From: Deuterostichococcus epilithicus
Lineage: Eukaryota; Chlorophyta; Trebouxiophyceae; Prasiolales; Stichococcaceae
DNA: 64,000 nt
Assembly: GCA_033439295.1 (NCBI GenBank)
Contig: JAVTLE010000003.1
Coordinates: 372,001 to 436,000 of the forward strand
Direction: 5' to 3'
Position numbers and translations under genes: made by a program. Below are positions 53,846-64,000 of this stretch, in pieces (the stretch's first letter is position 1; every line of letters begins with the position of its first letter). The notes beneath the pieces were generated by a model, which was not told the DNA's origin, searched no databases, and worked only from the letters and a program-made list of their open reading frames with translations.

Positions 53846-55656
53846 CGAAGCGCTGGTTGGCTCTGGGACGGAATGGTGTCCGTGCAAGGTCTCTGGCTGC
53901 CAGCTCGGGTCGCCGCTGGTTGCCCTCCGGGAGAAAGCGTTTAAATGACGCGGAGTCGACGACTGGCAGGCGCTGTATGGCATAAATATGCTGGAGTATG
54001 AGCTGTGAATTTGAGAAGGCAGTGCTGCGGAATTTCTGGCGGAGGAGGGAATTAGAAGCTCCGGTGAACGGGGCCGTCGAGCGGGCAAGCCCATATGTGT
54101 CGAAAGGTGGGCCCAGCCTGTGTTTGTAGTCGCTTGTTCAGTCTGCGCTTGCGCATGCAAAGCGTGTTGATGCGCTGATGTCCGCATGCGTCTGCGAGTG
54201 AGTGGTGTGTGTCGCCACAGCGCTCGATCCGAAGACAACGTCAGGTATGCGGGACTCCTCTGATCGAGTTCCCGTCTCTAGAAGCACAAATTCCTTTTTG
54301 CGCGTAGGATGATGCGCCTCTCGGCGCGCGGGTTCCGGTGATACCGCTCATCCAACCAGCCTGGGACGCGGGCAAACGGACGATGACGGAGCCGTGCATC
54401 ATGCGACCTTGTAAAGCCTTGACACTTGTCGTCTTTTTTTCGTGAAACCCGAGCTGTTTGCTCACTTAGGCACGGGCAAGTCGGAATGGAGGAGCGGCAA
54501 GCACTCAGCAAGGCAAGAGCGGATGCGCTGATGTGACACCAGCCCGGTTGTGAGAGTACAGGCTCTTACAGCGTGTGCCTCGACTGTCTTGCTCATAGAA
54601 TCACGCGCCTAGTGGCTGTCGTCCCTGTGCGGAAAGGTGCATTAGGTGCAGATGCGCGCTCAGGTCAATGCAGCACACACTTGCAGCACGCACAGATCGT
54701 CACCTGCTAGCACCGTGATGATGCTTTTGATGGACGTTGGGTTCCAGGAGGTGAAGCTCCGCGTTGCACCATCGTGAAGTATTTGATCATCATCGGCATC
54801 CCGCCATCAATCGTTATTGCGGCGGTAGCGCTGCTGCTGATGGCGGCGATGGCAACGCCAAACTCATGTACATGCAGCACTTGCTGATGAGCGGTGGCCG
54901 CTGCATGGCACACTGCTGTCATGATGTGCCGCATGATGAGTAAACCTTGAACCTTCCGCCGCATGTGTTTGCTGCGACGCTGCTGTCTGCTTGCACACAA
55001 TATATATCGTGCAATACCCATTGCATCAATAAGAACGCCAGCAAAGAAAAGGCGCAGGGAACAGCGAGCAATAGGTGCACGGTGAGGGCCAGCTGCCTGC
55101 CGCCGCCAGGCCGACAAGCCCGGCTTCAGTGGCCGCTGGAATGCGTCGAGCCTGAAGATCGCGAGTTAGAAGTCCATGCGTGAAAACGGCGGACATGCCT
55201 TGATTCATCAATGGCACGTTCGGTGTTGTCAGACCCTAGTCGTGTGCCGGAGCATGCCGGAGCATGCTGCGCAGCATTGATGCTCCTGAACGGCGCCAAA
55301 ATGGCATTCAAAATCACTTGATTGCACGATGTCGGCAATGCAGAAATTGTACATCCGCTGGTGGAACAGCAGCCATCATGCACCGCATTGTTGTGCTGCT
55401 GATTGCAGCAGTGGCGGCGGCCTTGATTGCACTTGGACTGGCTGCACTAGTCCGCATGCAGCATGCCGCGCTTTCTCAAAGGAGTCTCCCAAATCTCTCC
55501 CAGTCACCCCTCCGGTGCGTATCTATATGCGGCGTGCACCGCGCGATGTTGTCGACAATTGGGAGAGATGTGAACTCTCTCCTGCTGCCCTGCCCTTCCT
55601 CACATCGGTGCAGCCTCGTGCGACGGATGCAGAGCACAATGATAACCATCAGCGCG
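53846..55656. other. 1.8 kb spacer between the two kinase genes
   Basis: Holds the kinase A promoter and the kinase B 3' flank. Besides a possible membrane-protein exon (listed separately), a plus-strand frame from ATG 55378 begins MHRIVVLLIAAVAAALIALG, signal-like, but runs antisense into the end of kinase B and has no other support. Confidence 0.4.
54711..54887 (+). CDS. possible terminal exon of a small membrane protein
   Basis: After an acceptor-like CACCTGCTAG, 58 codons stay open to TGA. They read DDAFDGRWVPGGEAPRCTIV, then a strong hydrophobic helix (IGIPPSIVIAAVALLLMAAM), and end SCTCSTC. The stretch would suit a tail-anchored or C-terminally anchored protein. No upstream exon was found, so this is tentative. 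Confidence 0.25.
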   Translation, partial: HRDDAFDGRWVPGGEAPRCTIVKYLIIIGIPPSIVIAAVALLLMAAMATPNSCTCSTC

Positions 55657-58600
55657 TCAGGCGTGCGGCAGCGGTGCTGCACCGCCCGCCTGCCGCCCCA
55701 GCTCGAGCACATGGCGCAGGTCCGACAGACTCTGTGACGGCTGCTCTGCCGCCTCACGGCTACGCATGGCCGCCGTGCCGCCATCCTCCATGGTTATTAT
55801 TAGCTCTCGCGGCAGGTTGCGCCGGAAGATAAGTGAGACACGTGCTGAGGGTTTGCTGCTCAAATTACGACCTGCCTCAGCACTTTGTCTAGCACAGGTT
55901 CTGCAAACCTGGGCCGGGCAGTGCTCGACATGCGCCGCCACCGTGGAACACCGGCACAGCCATCATGCGGTCTGCTGCAGCCCTAGCACATGCAGACCAT
56001 CACATTTCCCTACGGCGGCGGGGTTCAGTGTGCAAAGGCTGCGGCATACTTTTTGATGGCGGGGATGGTGATGCGGTGGCGCGGTCGCACGGTCAGCAGG
56101 CATCGCAGCATGTCCTGACACTCCGGCGATAGCACGACGCCCGGCGGAATGTTGTACTGCGCCGTCATGATCCTCTGCGCAGAATGCAATGCTGGGTCAG
56201 AGGTCCACGCACTGCCTAAAAAGTGCAGTTCAGGCGGCACATTGCGCCCCTCTTTTTACTCGGCTTGTTCGGACCGCCTGGTGACAGGCTGCCAGGCCAG
56301 TGGCATCTGCGCGCTTAGCGTCACATGCCAGCGGTGCCCAGAGTCATACACATGCGGTGGGGCTTCACATTCACATTACCTCCTTGGGCCGGCATCGCAC
56401 TGTTGGCAATAGCTCAAACCAATGCGGCTGTGCAGGCGCACGACGACGCACAACAATTTGCAGCCGGCATGCCATGAGGCCAAGAACGCCGCTCAGCAGC
56501 GCGACCCAGCCGTCGCGCACCTGAAAGGTGGCGGAGATGCCGGCGGGGTCGTCGAAAGGGTACTGCCCAACCAGCATGAGGTACAGAATAACGCCGGACC
56601 ATATGTCCGCCGCCTTACCGTCATACTTGTGCTCCTGAAACCTACAGGAGCAACTTGGTCAAGGGATTCGGTTTGAACTGTTGTAAGGGTAGGTCGCATG
56701 GACTTGTGCTTTTGAATTGGTGCTCTCAAAGACGATGACTCGCAGCGATGCCAAGGATGCAGCCTCCTGAACAAGTGCCAAGAGTGCATTCTTATTGCCG
56801 CCGCCTTCCTCATTATGCAAGCGCGCCGCTGACTGTCCAAAGTTTGCACGCAGCTGATGTGCAGGCATGATCATTGTGCTCTGATGCAGACAACAGAAGC
56901 GTACTTGGCCATGATGACCTCTGCACAACGAATTCCAAGTAGTCAAACACATGCAGCGCTGCGATTTCGTCTCTCCACTGAGTGCGCCACTCAGCCTGCC
57001 AGCTCAGCGCCACAACAAGGGCACAAAGGCGCTGTCATGCAGCCGGCAACCCCTCACCAGGCGCAATGTAGGCCTTGGTACCTACCACGGACTTGGGCCC
57101 GGTGTCGAATGTCGAGTGCTGCGGCACAGTCGATGAAAGAGCAGTCATGTCAGTGCGCAGTGCCGCTTGCTAGTTTCATAATTTGTGACGCTCTCGCATG
57201 CGCCCGCACACACAAGGAGACCAGCAGGGTCCAAAGAGAGCGATGAAGTCGAAGGAAGGATGACCGAGCAAGAGGAGTAAGAAGGATTGACCAAGGGACA
57301 TCTGCGCGCCTTGGAGTAGCCAAAGTCGCAGATCTTGAGCAGCGGCGGGTGGCCGTCCAGCAGGATGTTCTCCAGCTTCAGGTCGCGGTGGCACACCCCC
57401 TGCTCGTTTCGAGCGAGCGGCGTCAGCTTGAAAATTGTCGAGAAGAGGCGGAGACTGGAGCTGTGGTGCGTCAAAACACCCCTTGCCGGGACAGTCGTTC
57501 TGCTGGTCTGCTGCTGACCAAGCGGGCTACATGCCCCGGCACTAGCCACCGGGCGACGGCAGAACTGAAGTACATCTCAGGTCTGGCGGGCGTGTTGCGA
57601 TAAGAAAATGCACAGCATCTCGGATTGACCTGGGTGTGGCAGTAGTCCAGGCCGACGACGAGCTGCTGGAAGAAGTAGCGCGCCTGTGCGGAACAGGGGC
57701 GGCATAGTTGAGGAACATCGGTGAACAAGTATCTAGGTATGCCTTGCAGATGTGCGCGGGCTCTGGATGCAGCCGCTACAATGCGTTGGGCAGCCTGTAT
57801 TGGTTGATGTGCCGTGGCGCAACCATTGCATGACGCTCGCCACATAGTTGACGTCACAAGGGGTGACATTCAAGGAAGTTCTCTCCTTATTCTCGGTGAA
57901 TCGGTGCTGGCTGACGAGGTACTGGAAGAGCTCGCCTCCTGCGGCATGGCACTGCCATCCATGTCGACAAGCGAAGCAGCAGGAAAGTGGCGTGCCCACT
58001 GCATAACTGCATAACTGCATAAGGCACCCACACTGCAGCAGCCTCAATGTGAGCAGCAGTGCAGCAGTCACGCAACTACAGCCCGCCAGATGCCGCGCCG
58101 CAGGATCATCAGATGCGATACGCAGCAAGCACCTGCTGCATAGTCCATGGCAATGGCCAGGTGCATCGGCGTCAGGTACGCCTGCACGGGGCCAGCAAGG
58201 TGTCACTGACCGATGTTCGGAGCGCTGCATCAACACGATGCAGCGCTCCGAAACAGCACTTTGCGTCCTGCGTCCTGATAGCATACATGCCGCATGCATG
58301 CTCCAGCACTGAATGCAGTGCACAGCATCGTGAGGTTGCAGCGCCCCCTGTCGTGGGATGGGCAAAGCAACGGGGACCAGTTCGTCCGGCGCGCACCTTA
58401 CTGGCAGACAGTAGCTGGAATTCAACTGCTCACCTCGCGGAACGTGATGACGTGCGGGTGCCGCAGAATGCGGTGATTGAGGATCTCCCGCTCCATGTAG
58501 TGGCTGATGAGCTGGACACAAACATGGAAACTTCAGCATGGAGCTGAGTTCATGACACCCGGCATCAGTAAGTTGACATCAGCAGAACACGCATCAGGAG

Positions 58601-59123
58601 TTGGCCTTCATATCATAATGAGTAGAGCAGCAGCGCCTGCTAGTGCCCGACACCCGCCGGTGCTCAGGCAATCATTGATTGTCGGCGCCAGATGGCGGCA
58701 GAGGGCGCACCTCTGGGCCGCGCGGCAGGTGCTTGACGGCCATCAGCTCGCCTGCGTGTGATGAGGCACACCACAGCGAGGGTGGAACTGATGCAGTCCT
58801 CAGCGGATCGAACCTGTCTCGTTTGCATGCTGTCCTAGCTGATTGTCATCATCGACTGCAAAACCGGAGGCTGATGATTTATCACCTGTGGCGGTGTCCT
58901 TCATCAGCTCTGCAACGCCGAAGGTCCCACTCCCGAGGGTCTGCACCTGTGTTTGTAGGAAGCCGGTGTCTCGACTTCGCTGCCCGCCGCCCAGAAAAGC
59001 CCGCCATGACATATACAGGCACTCAAGAACGCGGCGTTGGATACGCTCAGGGAGCGAGCAAGGTCGGGTTCATTGCAAACGGTACAACACAAGGCTCACG
59101 CGCTCATATCTTTCCGCCTCCAT
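55657..59123 (-). CDS. SnRK2-like serine/threonine kinase, copy B
   Basis: Tandem paralogue of copy A. The start MEAERYER (59100-59123) joins [20 protein letters not shown] (58.9 kb) and [14 protein letters not shown]. Next: [20 protein letters not shown] (58.45 kb), [33 protein letters not shown] (57.9 kb), [18 protein letters not shown] (57.65 kb), [16 protein letters not shown] with KICDFGYSK (57.35 kb), [18 protein letters not shown] (57.1 kb), [19 protein letters not shown] (56.6 kb) and [20 protein letters not shown] (56.1 kb). The last exon has [17 protein letters not shown] and [12 protein letters not shown]. Catalytic residues are intact. Oddities: the donor after FTENK reads GAGAGA, not GT; the donor after DFGYSK is GC; one codon is lost in the usual WSCG (here WSG); and the HPFF of copy A is not recognisable. 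It could be active or slowly decaying. A frame-compatible upstream ATG would add about 108 residues. Confidence 0.8.
58216..58252. repeat. perfect 15-bp inverted repeat in a kinase B intron
   Basis: Arms TTCGGAGCGCTGCAT and ATGCAGCGCTCCGAA are exact reverse complements with a 7-base loop, giving a strong hairpin in the pre-mRNA between the HVITF and YLTPMHL exons. Confidence 0.9.
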
Positions 59124-60500
59124 GGGGCTGCCGGGCTGCCTGGCCATGTCAGCTCCGGCAGGCGGCGATGGGTCGTCCGACTTCGTCCTTCCGGCGCGCG
59201 AAAGGCACAAGCAGCATGCTAGACCGGCCAGCCTTGCGAGCTGCTTCTCAGCCTCCGCAGCTTCCTGGATCGATGGCACGCGAGTCGGACCAGCTGATTC
59301 GCGCAGTGCTGAGTCTGTCAGTGGTGCGCCTGAAGCCTGTGGCCTTCCTCGGGAATACTGGAACAAGCCCCTGGTGGATTTTCTGGCGGAACCGTTCTCA
59401 CTGATCCTATGCAGGCCAACGAGGCCAACAGGGGCTGAATTCGACATTGAGAGGTTCTGCGTGAGTATTCACATGCAGGCGATGCCGCTTCCTGAGTACT
59501 CGAAACACTGCTCGCATCTCGGAACCGGTCTTCGTAGATCATTGTGAGCCAGTGACAGATGGAATTGATGCTGGTGAGCCCACGTGTCGCATAGAGCCGG
59601 TGGACGAGCGGCCCGCAAGTGTCGTTCCCGCAGCTTGACAGTTCTCAAGGGAGCAACTGTCGTGACGACAACATGTGCAATGCGTCACCTTACACTAAGC
59701 GTTTGCGCATGTGCCATCCTGTATCATCAGCAGCTGCCCGCCAGTGGTGCGTGATTATTGGGCGCGCTCGCTGCCACCACTACTGTACGTACTACCGGTT
59801 CTGATAACAGGGAGCTGAAGCAAGTCACCCAGAAACATCACAGGAATTGCGTTGCTTAGGTGTTTGAAGGTTTCATTTTTGCCGGATTGCCTTCAAAGGA
59901 TCGTTCATCATCATGGGCTGCGGGCCCCGGGGGTTTGCGTTTGAGGATGCGCGCGCCGCTGATATCGATATCGGCGGCGCGCGCATTGCAAAAATAGAAT
60001 CGTGCGCATCAATGCTAAGCACATGATGGGAGCTGAGATACAAACTATAAGTTGCAGGTTGCTTCAGGTCGTGGTGCCAACGACTTTTGGGGAGGCGTAG
60101 CTAATAATATCAATGGGTGCCGGGGTGCGGCGCCAGCAGCGCGTGTGTGACGGAGTGCGCATGATGGCGCTGATTGAGAAGGCAGCGCTTGAACTGCTGG
60201 CGGCAGCTGCCGCCAGTGGAACGCCGTCATCTTAGCACACAGAATGAGATGTGGGCAGAATCTTGGCACACTCACACGTGCAAGGGGAATGGTGATTGGC
60301 GACACGGGGCCCGGCCTTCGTTGCGACTTGCACAAAAGCTTTCAACTCGCAGCAGGGAACACTGTTCCGAGACGTCAGAGCTCAAAGTGACTCGACTGCC
60401 GGTGTTTGTAGCGGGCGCTTTGGCATTTGCTTTCAGAAGCCCCTCACTCCCAAGCGGATTGATCTGCGAGCGGTGGCTGTTGAAATATTGTCAGGTCAGC
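59124..60500. other. 1.4 kb divergent spacer between kinase B and the methyltransferase
   Basis: Must hold both promoters. It contains a 40-bp near-perfect palindrome (listed separately) and some AT-richer sequence around 59650-59900. If kinase B uses its longer N-terminus, its coding sequence would reach about 59447. No other gene recognised. Confidence 0.5.
59947..59986. repeat. 40-bp near-perfect palindrome
   Basis: The centre GATATCGATATC is flanked by GCGCGC-rich arms. Of 20 base pairs only one (T at 59960 against G at 59973) is not Watson-Crick, and it would be a U-G pair in RNA. It lies between divergent promoters. Confidence 0.9.
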
Positions 60501-63500
60501 ATGATTCCTTCAGTGCGCGGGATGTGCATGCGGCAGCTGCGCGGCACGGCAATATGGCACAGGTGCTTAGCCTGCGGCCCGCCGCCTGCAGCCCTGTCCA
60601 GCACACAGAGGTTCAAATCGCAGAGCCAGGCGGCGTTCGACGCAGCAGCTGCACGTCACTTTGGAGACGGTTCAGCGTCCAACAGCCGCCAGCTGGAGTG
60701 CATAGGCCAGCAGCAGTCGCAACCACGGCGTCGAGGCAGCGCCGCTCGCGCCACAGCGCAGCAGCCACAACAGGCGCGGCGCGCCCGCGGCGATGGGCAG
60801 CCCCTCATCAGATACTACGCCACCTGCCATCCGGGGCTGGAGGACGTCGTGGCGCAGGAGCTGCTGTCGCATCGCATCGGCGCGCAGGGCGCTGCCCCCG
60901 GCAAAGCCGGCGTCGCATTCTGGCGAGTACCTGGCTTGGAGAAGACGCACGCTGCTCATGCCTCCATCGATCTGCTCCCCTGAGATGCACGCCTGCAGCA
61001 TACCGAGTGCAGATGTCCTCCGGACCACGACCATGAGCTTCCTTCGCCCCCTGGAGCAGCGGCATGCCGCATGTCCGATGCATGCTGGTCCCTCCAGGCG
61101 GCGGCGCCACAGCCGTCGTGGCGGCCCTCGACCCCGCTGCAATCCACGGTGCCGCTCATCGTGAGCAAGCTCACTCAATGTCAAAGAGATGTAGTGCTGT
61201 CTGTTGGCAGGTCCACGGACGCGGCGGTCGGCTACCGAGCCAACCTGTGGCTGCGCTCCGCGGTGCGTGTGTTGCAGCTGCTGGCAGAGGATTACTTAGA
61301 CCCTGACCAGCCAGGCGGTGCCGAGCTGTACCGCGCCACGCGGGATGCCGCCGACTGGGCGGCCCTGCTGGGCCGAGGGCAGAGCTTCTCCACCGACGCC
61401 CGCATCGGCAGCTGCACAGGCATGTTTGATTAGCTTTTGTTTGCTGCGGCCTCGCATCAACAGTGCGCCTGCGGTTGTTGGCGCTGTCGGGAGTGAGCTT
61501 TCATGCTGCGGTCTCGGTCAAGGCTGCGCCTGCGCGTGAGTGACGGCGCTGACTGGAAGGAGTAGGCTGCTTTGACGGCAGCTGGCTTTGAGGGCAGCAC
61601 CTGCCACAATCGAGCTTGGGCACACCAATGCCCGACCGCATGCCATGCGAGGCACAGATCTGGCACTGCACTGCGGAGCTTAGGCAAGAGCTCAGCACAG
61701 GCCTGCGCGCTGCTGCAGACGTGCTGTCGGACTTCCTGGTGCGGACTCGGGTCAAGGACGCGATCTGCGACGCGGTGCGGGACGCGGGGCGCGGCAAGCC
61801 GCTGCCGCCGGAGCCGGGCCACCCTGCCGACCTGCCCCTCTTCGTCAGCTGCTTCCAGGTGCTGGCGCCCGGCCCTCGTCCGGCAGGTGCCGCGCGCTGC
61901 CTGCGAGTCACCGGCAGCACGCCGGCCAGGCGTCCGGAAAAGCTTGCGTCTTGACGGCGAACAGCAGGGCCCGCCTCTTCTTGGGCTCCTGCCGGTCTCC
62001 CTTTGCCGCGCGTGCGCGCAGCCTTCTGCAGTGCGGGTCACGTGGGTTGAAGGTCTGGAAGGCCACACCTGCTGTTCTCCCCCAGGTATTCACCTCGACC
62101 GCTGCCAAGATGCACATGTTGCCACGGAGTCGCTGTCCCGCCGCAGGACCGCTTCATGCTGTACCGCGACATGAGCGGCGAGTCGCTGCACCGGCGCGGC
62201 TACCGCTCGGCGATGCACCGGGCGTCGCTGAACGAGGCTGCTGCTGCGGGCATCCTGCAGCTGGCTGGCTGGCCCACCATTGTGGCCCAGGACCCAGGTG
62301 CAGTCAGCAGGGTTCAGTGGCCGGTGTGTGGGTCGCTGGCTGGCTGGCTGGCTGGCTGTGACAGCATGCTGCAGTTTGGCCTGCAGAGACCTGGGTGCAG
62401 GCGAACCAATCCCCCCGTCAGTGGCACTCCTGCCACACTGCTTCCTGGCGACGCTGACGCTGCGATGTCGTGGAGCGTTCCGCCTGAATTACACGAGCTG
62501 TGCTCCGCTCCCACAGCCACACCGCGAACCTGCTGCCATCCTTTATGTGCAGGCGCCGTCATCGTGGACCCGATGTGCGGCAGCGGCACCCTGCTCATTG
62601 AGGCGGCGCTCATGGCGTCGCACGTCGCGCCGGGTGCGCTCTGCTGCAGACGCTCCAAAAAGCCTGCAGGGCCACAGCCGCCAATGTGGGCCATGTCCTG
62701 CCGCTGCCCACCTGTTTGCTGCATCCTGCAGGGTCGCAGGCAGGACCGAAGCCCTGGACGCACCCACCGCATCAGCGCCTGCCAGATGACATGATGCTCG
62801 CCTCGCTGTGCTGCCGTAGGGCTGTTCCGGGACGCCTGGCCCTTCCAGCAGTGGCACGACTTTGACGCGCATGCTTGGGGCGCCGCAGCCAAGGCGGCGG
62901 TGCAGGCGCGGCAACCGTGGCAGGGCTCCGCGCTCGGCACGGACGTCCACGAGGGCGCCCTTGGCCTGGCGGTCAGGTGCGCGCTGTCTCTTGGGGTTAA
63001 GGGACAGCTTTTGCACCTGACGCCTGTCTCGGAGCTCGACCGGCACCAAGGGAAGCCCCTCTCCCTGGCTGAATGGGGGGCATCCTTCCACCTTCAGGCC
63101 CAGGCACTGGATTGCCACCTCAAGCAGCATGAGGGCTGCTTTGATGCTGCTTCCTTTGACGACCTGCAGCAAGCCTGCCCAGAGGCTGCCTCTCGCCGTC
63201 CAGGCCAGCGCACACGAGAGCCGCTCTCCTTCCAGCCGCGCTGTGGACCACGGTCACGGATGCGACAGACACACGTGCTGCAGTACATGCGCTGCAGGGA
63301 CGCAGAGACGGCTGGCGTGCTGGGGAACCTGGGCCTGCGGCTGGGCTCCGCCGGTTCCTGGGCGCTGCCAGAGCACCCGTCGCTGACCGTCACAAACCCG
63401 CCCTGGGGCCAGCGCCTGCTGAGCGGCGACCCCGAGGTGTGTTTGCAACTCGGCGCAGGCTCGCCTGGCTGGGCGTCCCAGCCACGGGACCCGGTTCGAT

Positions 63501-64000
63501 GCTGGCACTTGTGGAGGTCGAGGTCCTGAGGTGGTATCACTTGCCGCAAAGGTGCTGCACGCTGGCGTGCAGGCGGCAGCGGACCTGGACGCCTCCTGGC
63601 AGGACCTTGCCGCTTTCGTGAAGGTGGGCGTACCTTCTCTCTTTGCGGGTGGCATGCCTTCAGCATGCCACCCGCAAGCCGAGGTGCTGCTGCAACTTGG
63701 CAAGCTGCTGCATGCCTTCAGCATGCCACCCGCAAAGAGAGTCCCTTGGACACAAACCCCTGTGATGCCCTGCGACCCTCAACACATACCGCAGCCATTT
63801 TCAGGCTCTTTCTCCGCACGAAATCGCAGAGCCAGTGCTGCGAGAGCGAGGTGTACGTCCTCAGCGGCGCCGGCAGCAAGTACATCACCCGCAACCTGCG
63901 CATGAAGGTGTTGTGTTCTGCGTCCCTTCCGTTCCCGCGACTCCCCTGCGGTCTGCACCTCCGCCTGCCTGTGTGCACCGGCTGGGCGCCGCCTGCATCG
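60501..64000 (+). CDS. THUMP/UPF0020 RNA guanine-N2 methyltransferase (RlmL-like), 3' end beyond window
   Basis: SAM-dependent methyltransferase of RNA. The first exon has an Arg- and Ala-rich leader, probably for an organelle, then YYATCHPGLEDVVAQELLSH. The THUMP part continues with TDAAVGYRANLWLRSAVRVL (61.2-61.3 kb), and DVLSDFLVRTRVKDAICDAV (61.7 kb) is joined after SCT by an intron with a GC donor (CACAG then GCATGT). The family block MLYRDMSGESLHRRGYR (62.16 kb) precedes the methylase core: motif I AVIVDPMCGSGTLLIEAALM (62.55 kb), WHDFDAHAWGAAAKAAV (62.85 kb), GVLGNLGLRLGSAG and motif IV TVTNPPWGQRLL (63.4 kb). Later exons give DLDASWQDLAAFVK and YVLSGAGSKYITRNLRMK (to about 63907). The NPPW motif fits guanine-N2 methylation. 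Start: ATG 60501 was preferred; an in-frame ATG at 60249 is possible. The stop lies outside the window. Confidence 0.83.
62335..62358. repeat. GCTG tetranucleotide microsatellite
   Basis: About six tandem GCTG units inside an intron of the methyltransferase gene. Confidence 0.85.
63637..63741. repeat. nested inverted and direct repeats in a methyltransferase intron
   Basis: The left arm (63637-63657) is the exact 21-base reverse complement of 63721-63741. Its last 13 bases also pair exactly with 63663-63675 across a 5-base loop. The unit at 63652-63677 is repeated exactly at 63710-63735 (26 bases). Two alternative hairpins are therefore possible. Confidence 0.9.

Noticed and set aside
53738-54238. 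Long N-terminal extension of kinase A in an open frame
   Set aside because: Its composition is Ser/Arg/His-rich without motif, and the inner ATG at 53845 gives a typical SnRK2 N-terminus.
55378-55737. Plus-strand frame with a signal-like start
   Set aside because: It runs antisense into the kinase B terminal exon and shows no conserved feature beyond hydrophobic residues; too weak to list as a gene.
61440-61560. Possible exon-edge echo before the VRTRVKDAICDAV exon of the methyltransferase
   Set aside because: The shared string is short and GC-rich and the edges do not line up with a splice site, so it is not counted.
1-64000. Transposons, LTR elements, virus-like elements and CRISPR arrays
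   Set aside because: I saw no terminal repeats, transposase, reverse transcriptase, integrase or capsid-like coding, and no regularly spaced repeats. The repeats found are short exon-edge copies, hairpins and microsatellites.

Overview
The window is GC-rich nuclear DNA of a green alga. Genes are spliced into many short exons with short introns, proteins often begin with plastid-type transit peptides, and the gene set is plant-like: two channels of the CASTOR/POLLUX family, SnRK2 kinases, a plastid-type ribosomal protein bL9 and a lone-HEAGH protease-like protein. A trebouxiophyte-like chlorophyte fits best, but that is inference from gene content and style. I see no transposon, retroelement, CRISPR array or rRNA, and no tRNA I would defend.

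Layout. 1.3-19.6 kb: two large paralogous CASTOR/POLLUX-like channel genes placed head to head around a spacer of about 0.5 kb. 20.1-21.9 kb: SOUL heme-binding protein. 23.2-25.8 kb: GT32 (DXD) glycosyltransferase. 26.5-29.9 kb: exosome subunit RRP43 and HYPK, both on the minus strand. 30.4-32.1 kb: ribosomal protein bL9. 33.3-38.7 kb: secreted GH5 cellulase with an array of cysteine-rich modules. 39.4-43.4 kb: HEAGH protein and a rhodanese protein, divergent across about 0.2 kb. 43.9-46.4 kb: GST-like protein with a long C-terminal extension. 46.8-49.6 kb: a PDI with a thioredoxin domain, an ERp29-like helical domain and an acidic tail. 50.3-59.1 kb: two tandem SnRK2-like kinase genes. 60.5 kb to the end: THUMP/UPF0020 RNA guanine methyltransferase, cut by the window edge. 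No operon-like pathway links these genes; they are ordinary nuclear neighbours, several sharing short divergent promoters.

The most unusual signal is inside introns. In at least six genes, introns carry partial, diverged copies of the edge of the neighbouring exon. Copies of an exon start usually begin right after an AG, and copies of an exon end usually keep a GT (or GC) donor. I call these exon-edge echoes. Up to three decayed echoes stand beside one real edge, and one in the bL9 gene is still a usable in-frame terminal exon. Separately, conserved protein alignments force an unusually high number of GC-AG introns (about nine here). Gene models were assembled by eye from conserved exons, splice consensus and phase; interior exon limits are approximate, CDS ends firmer.
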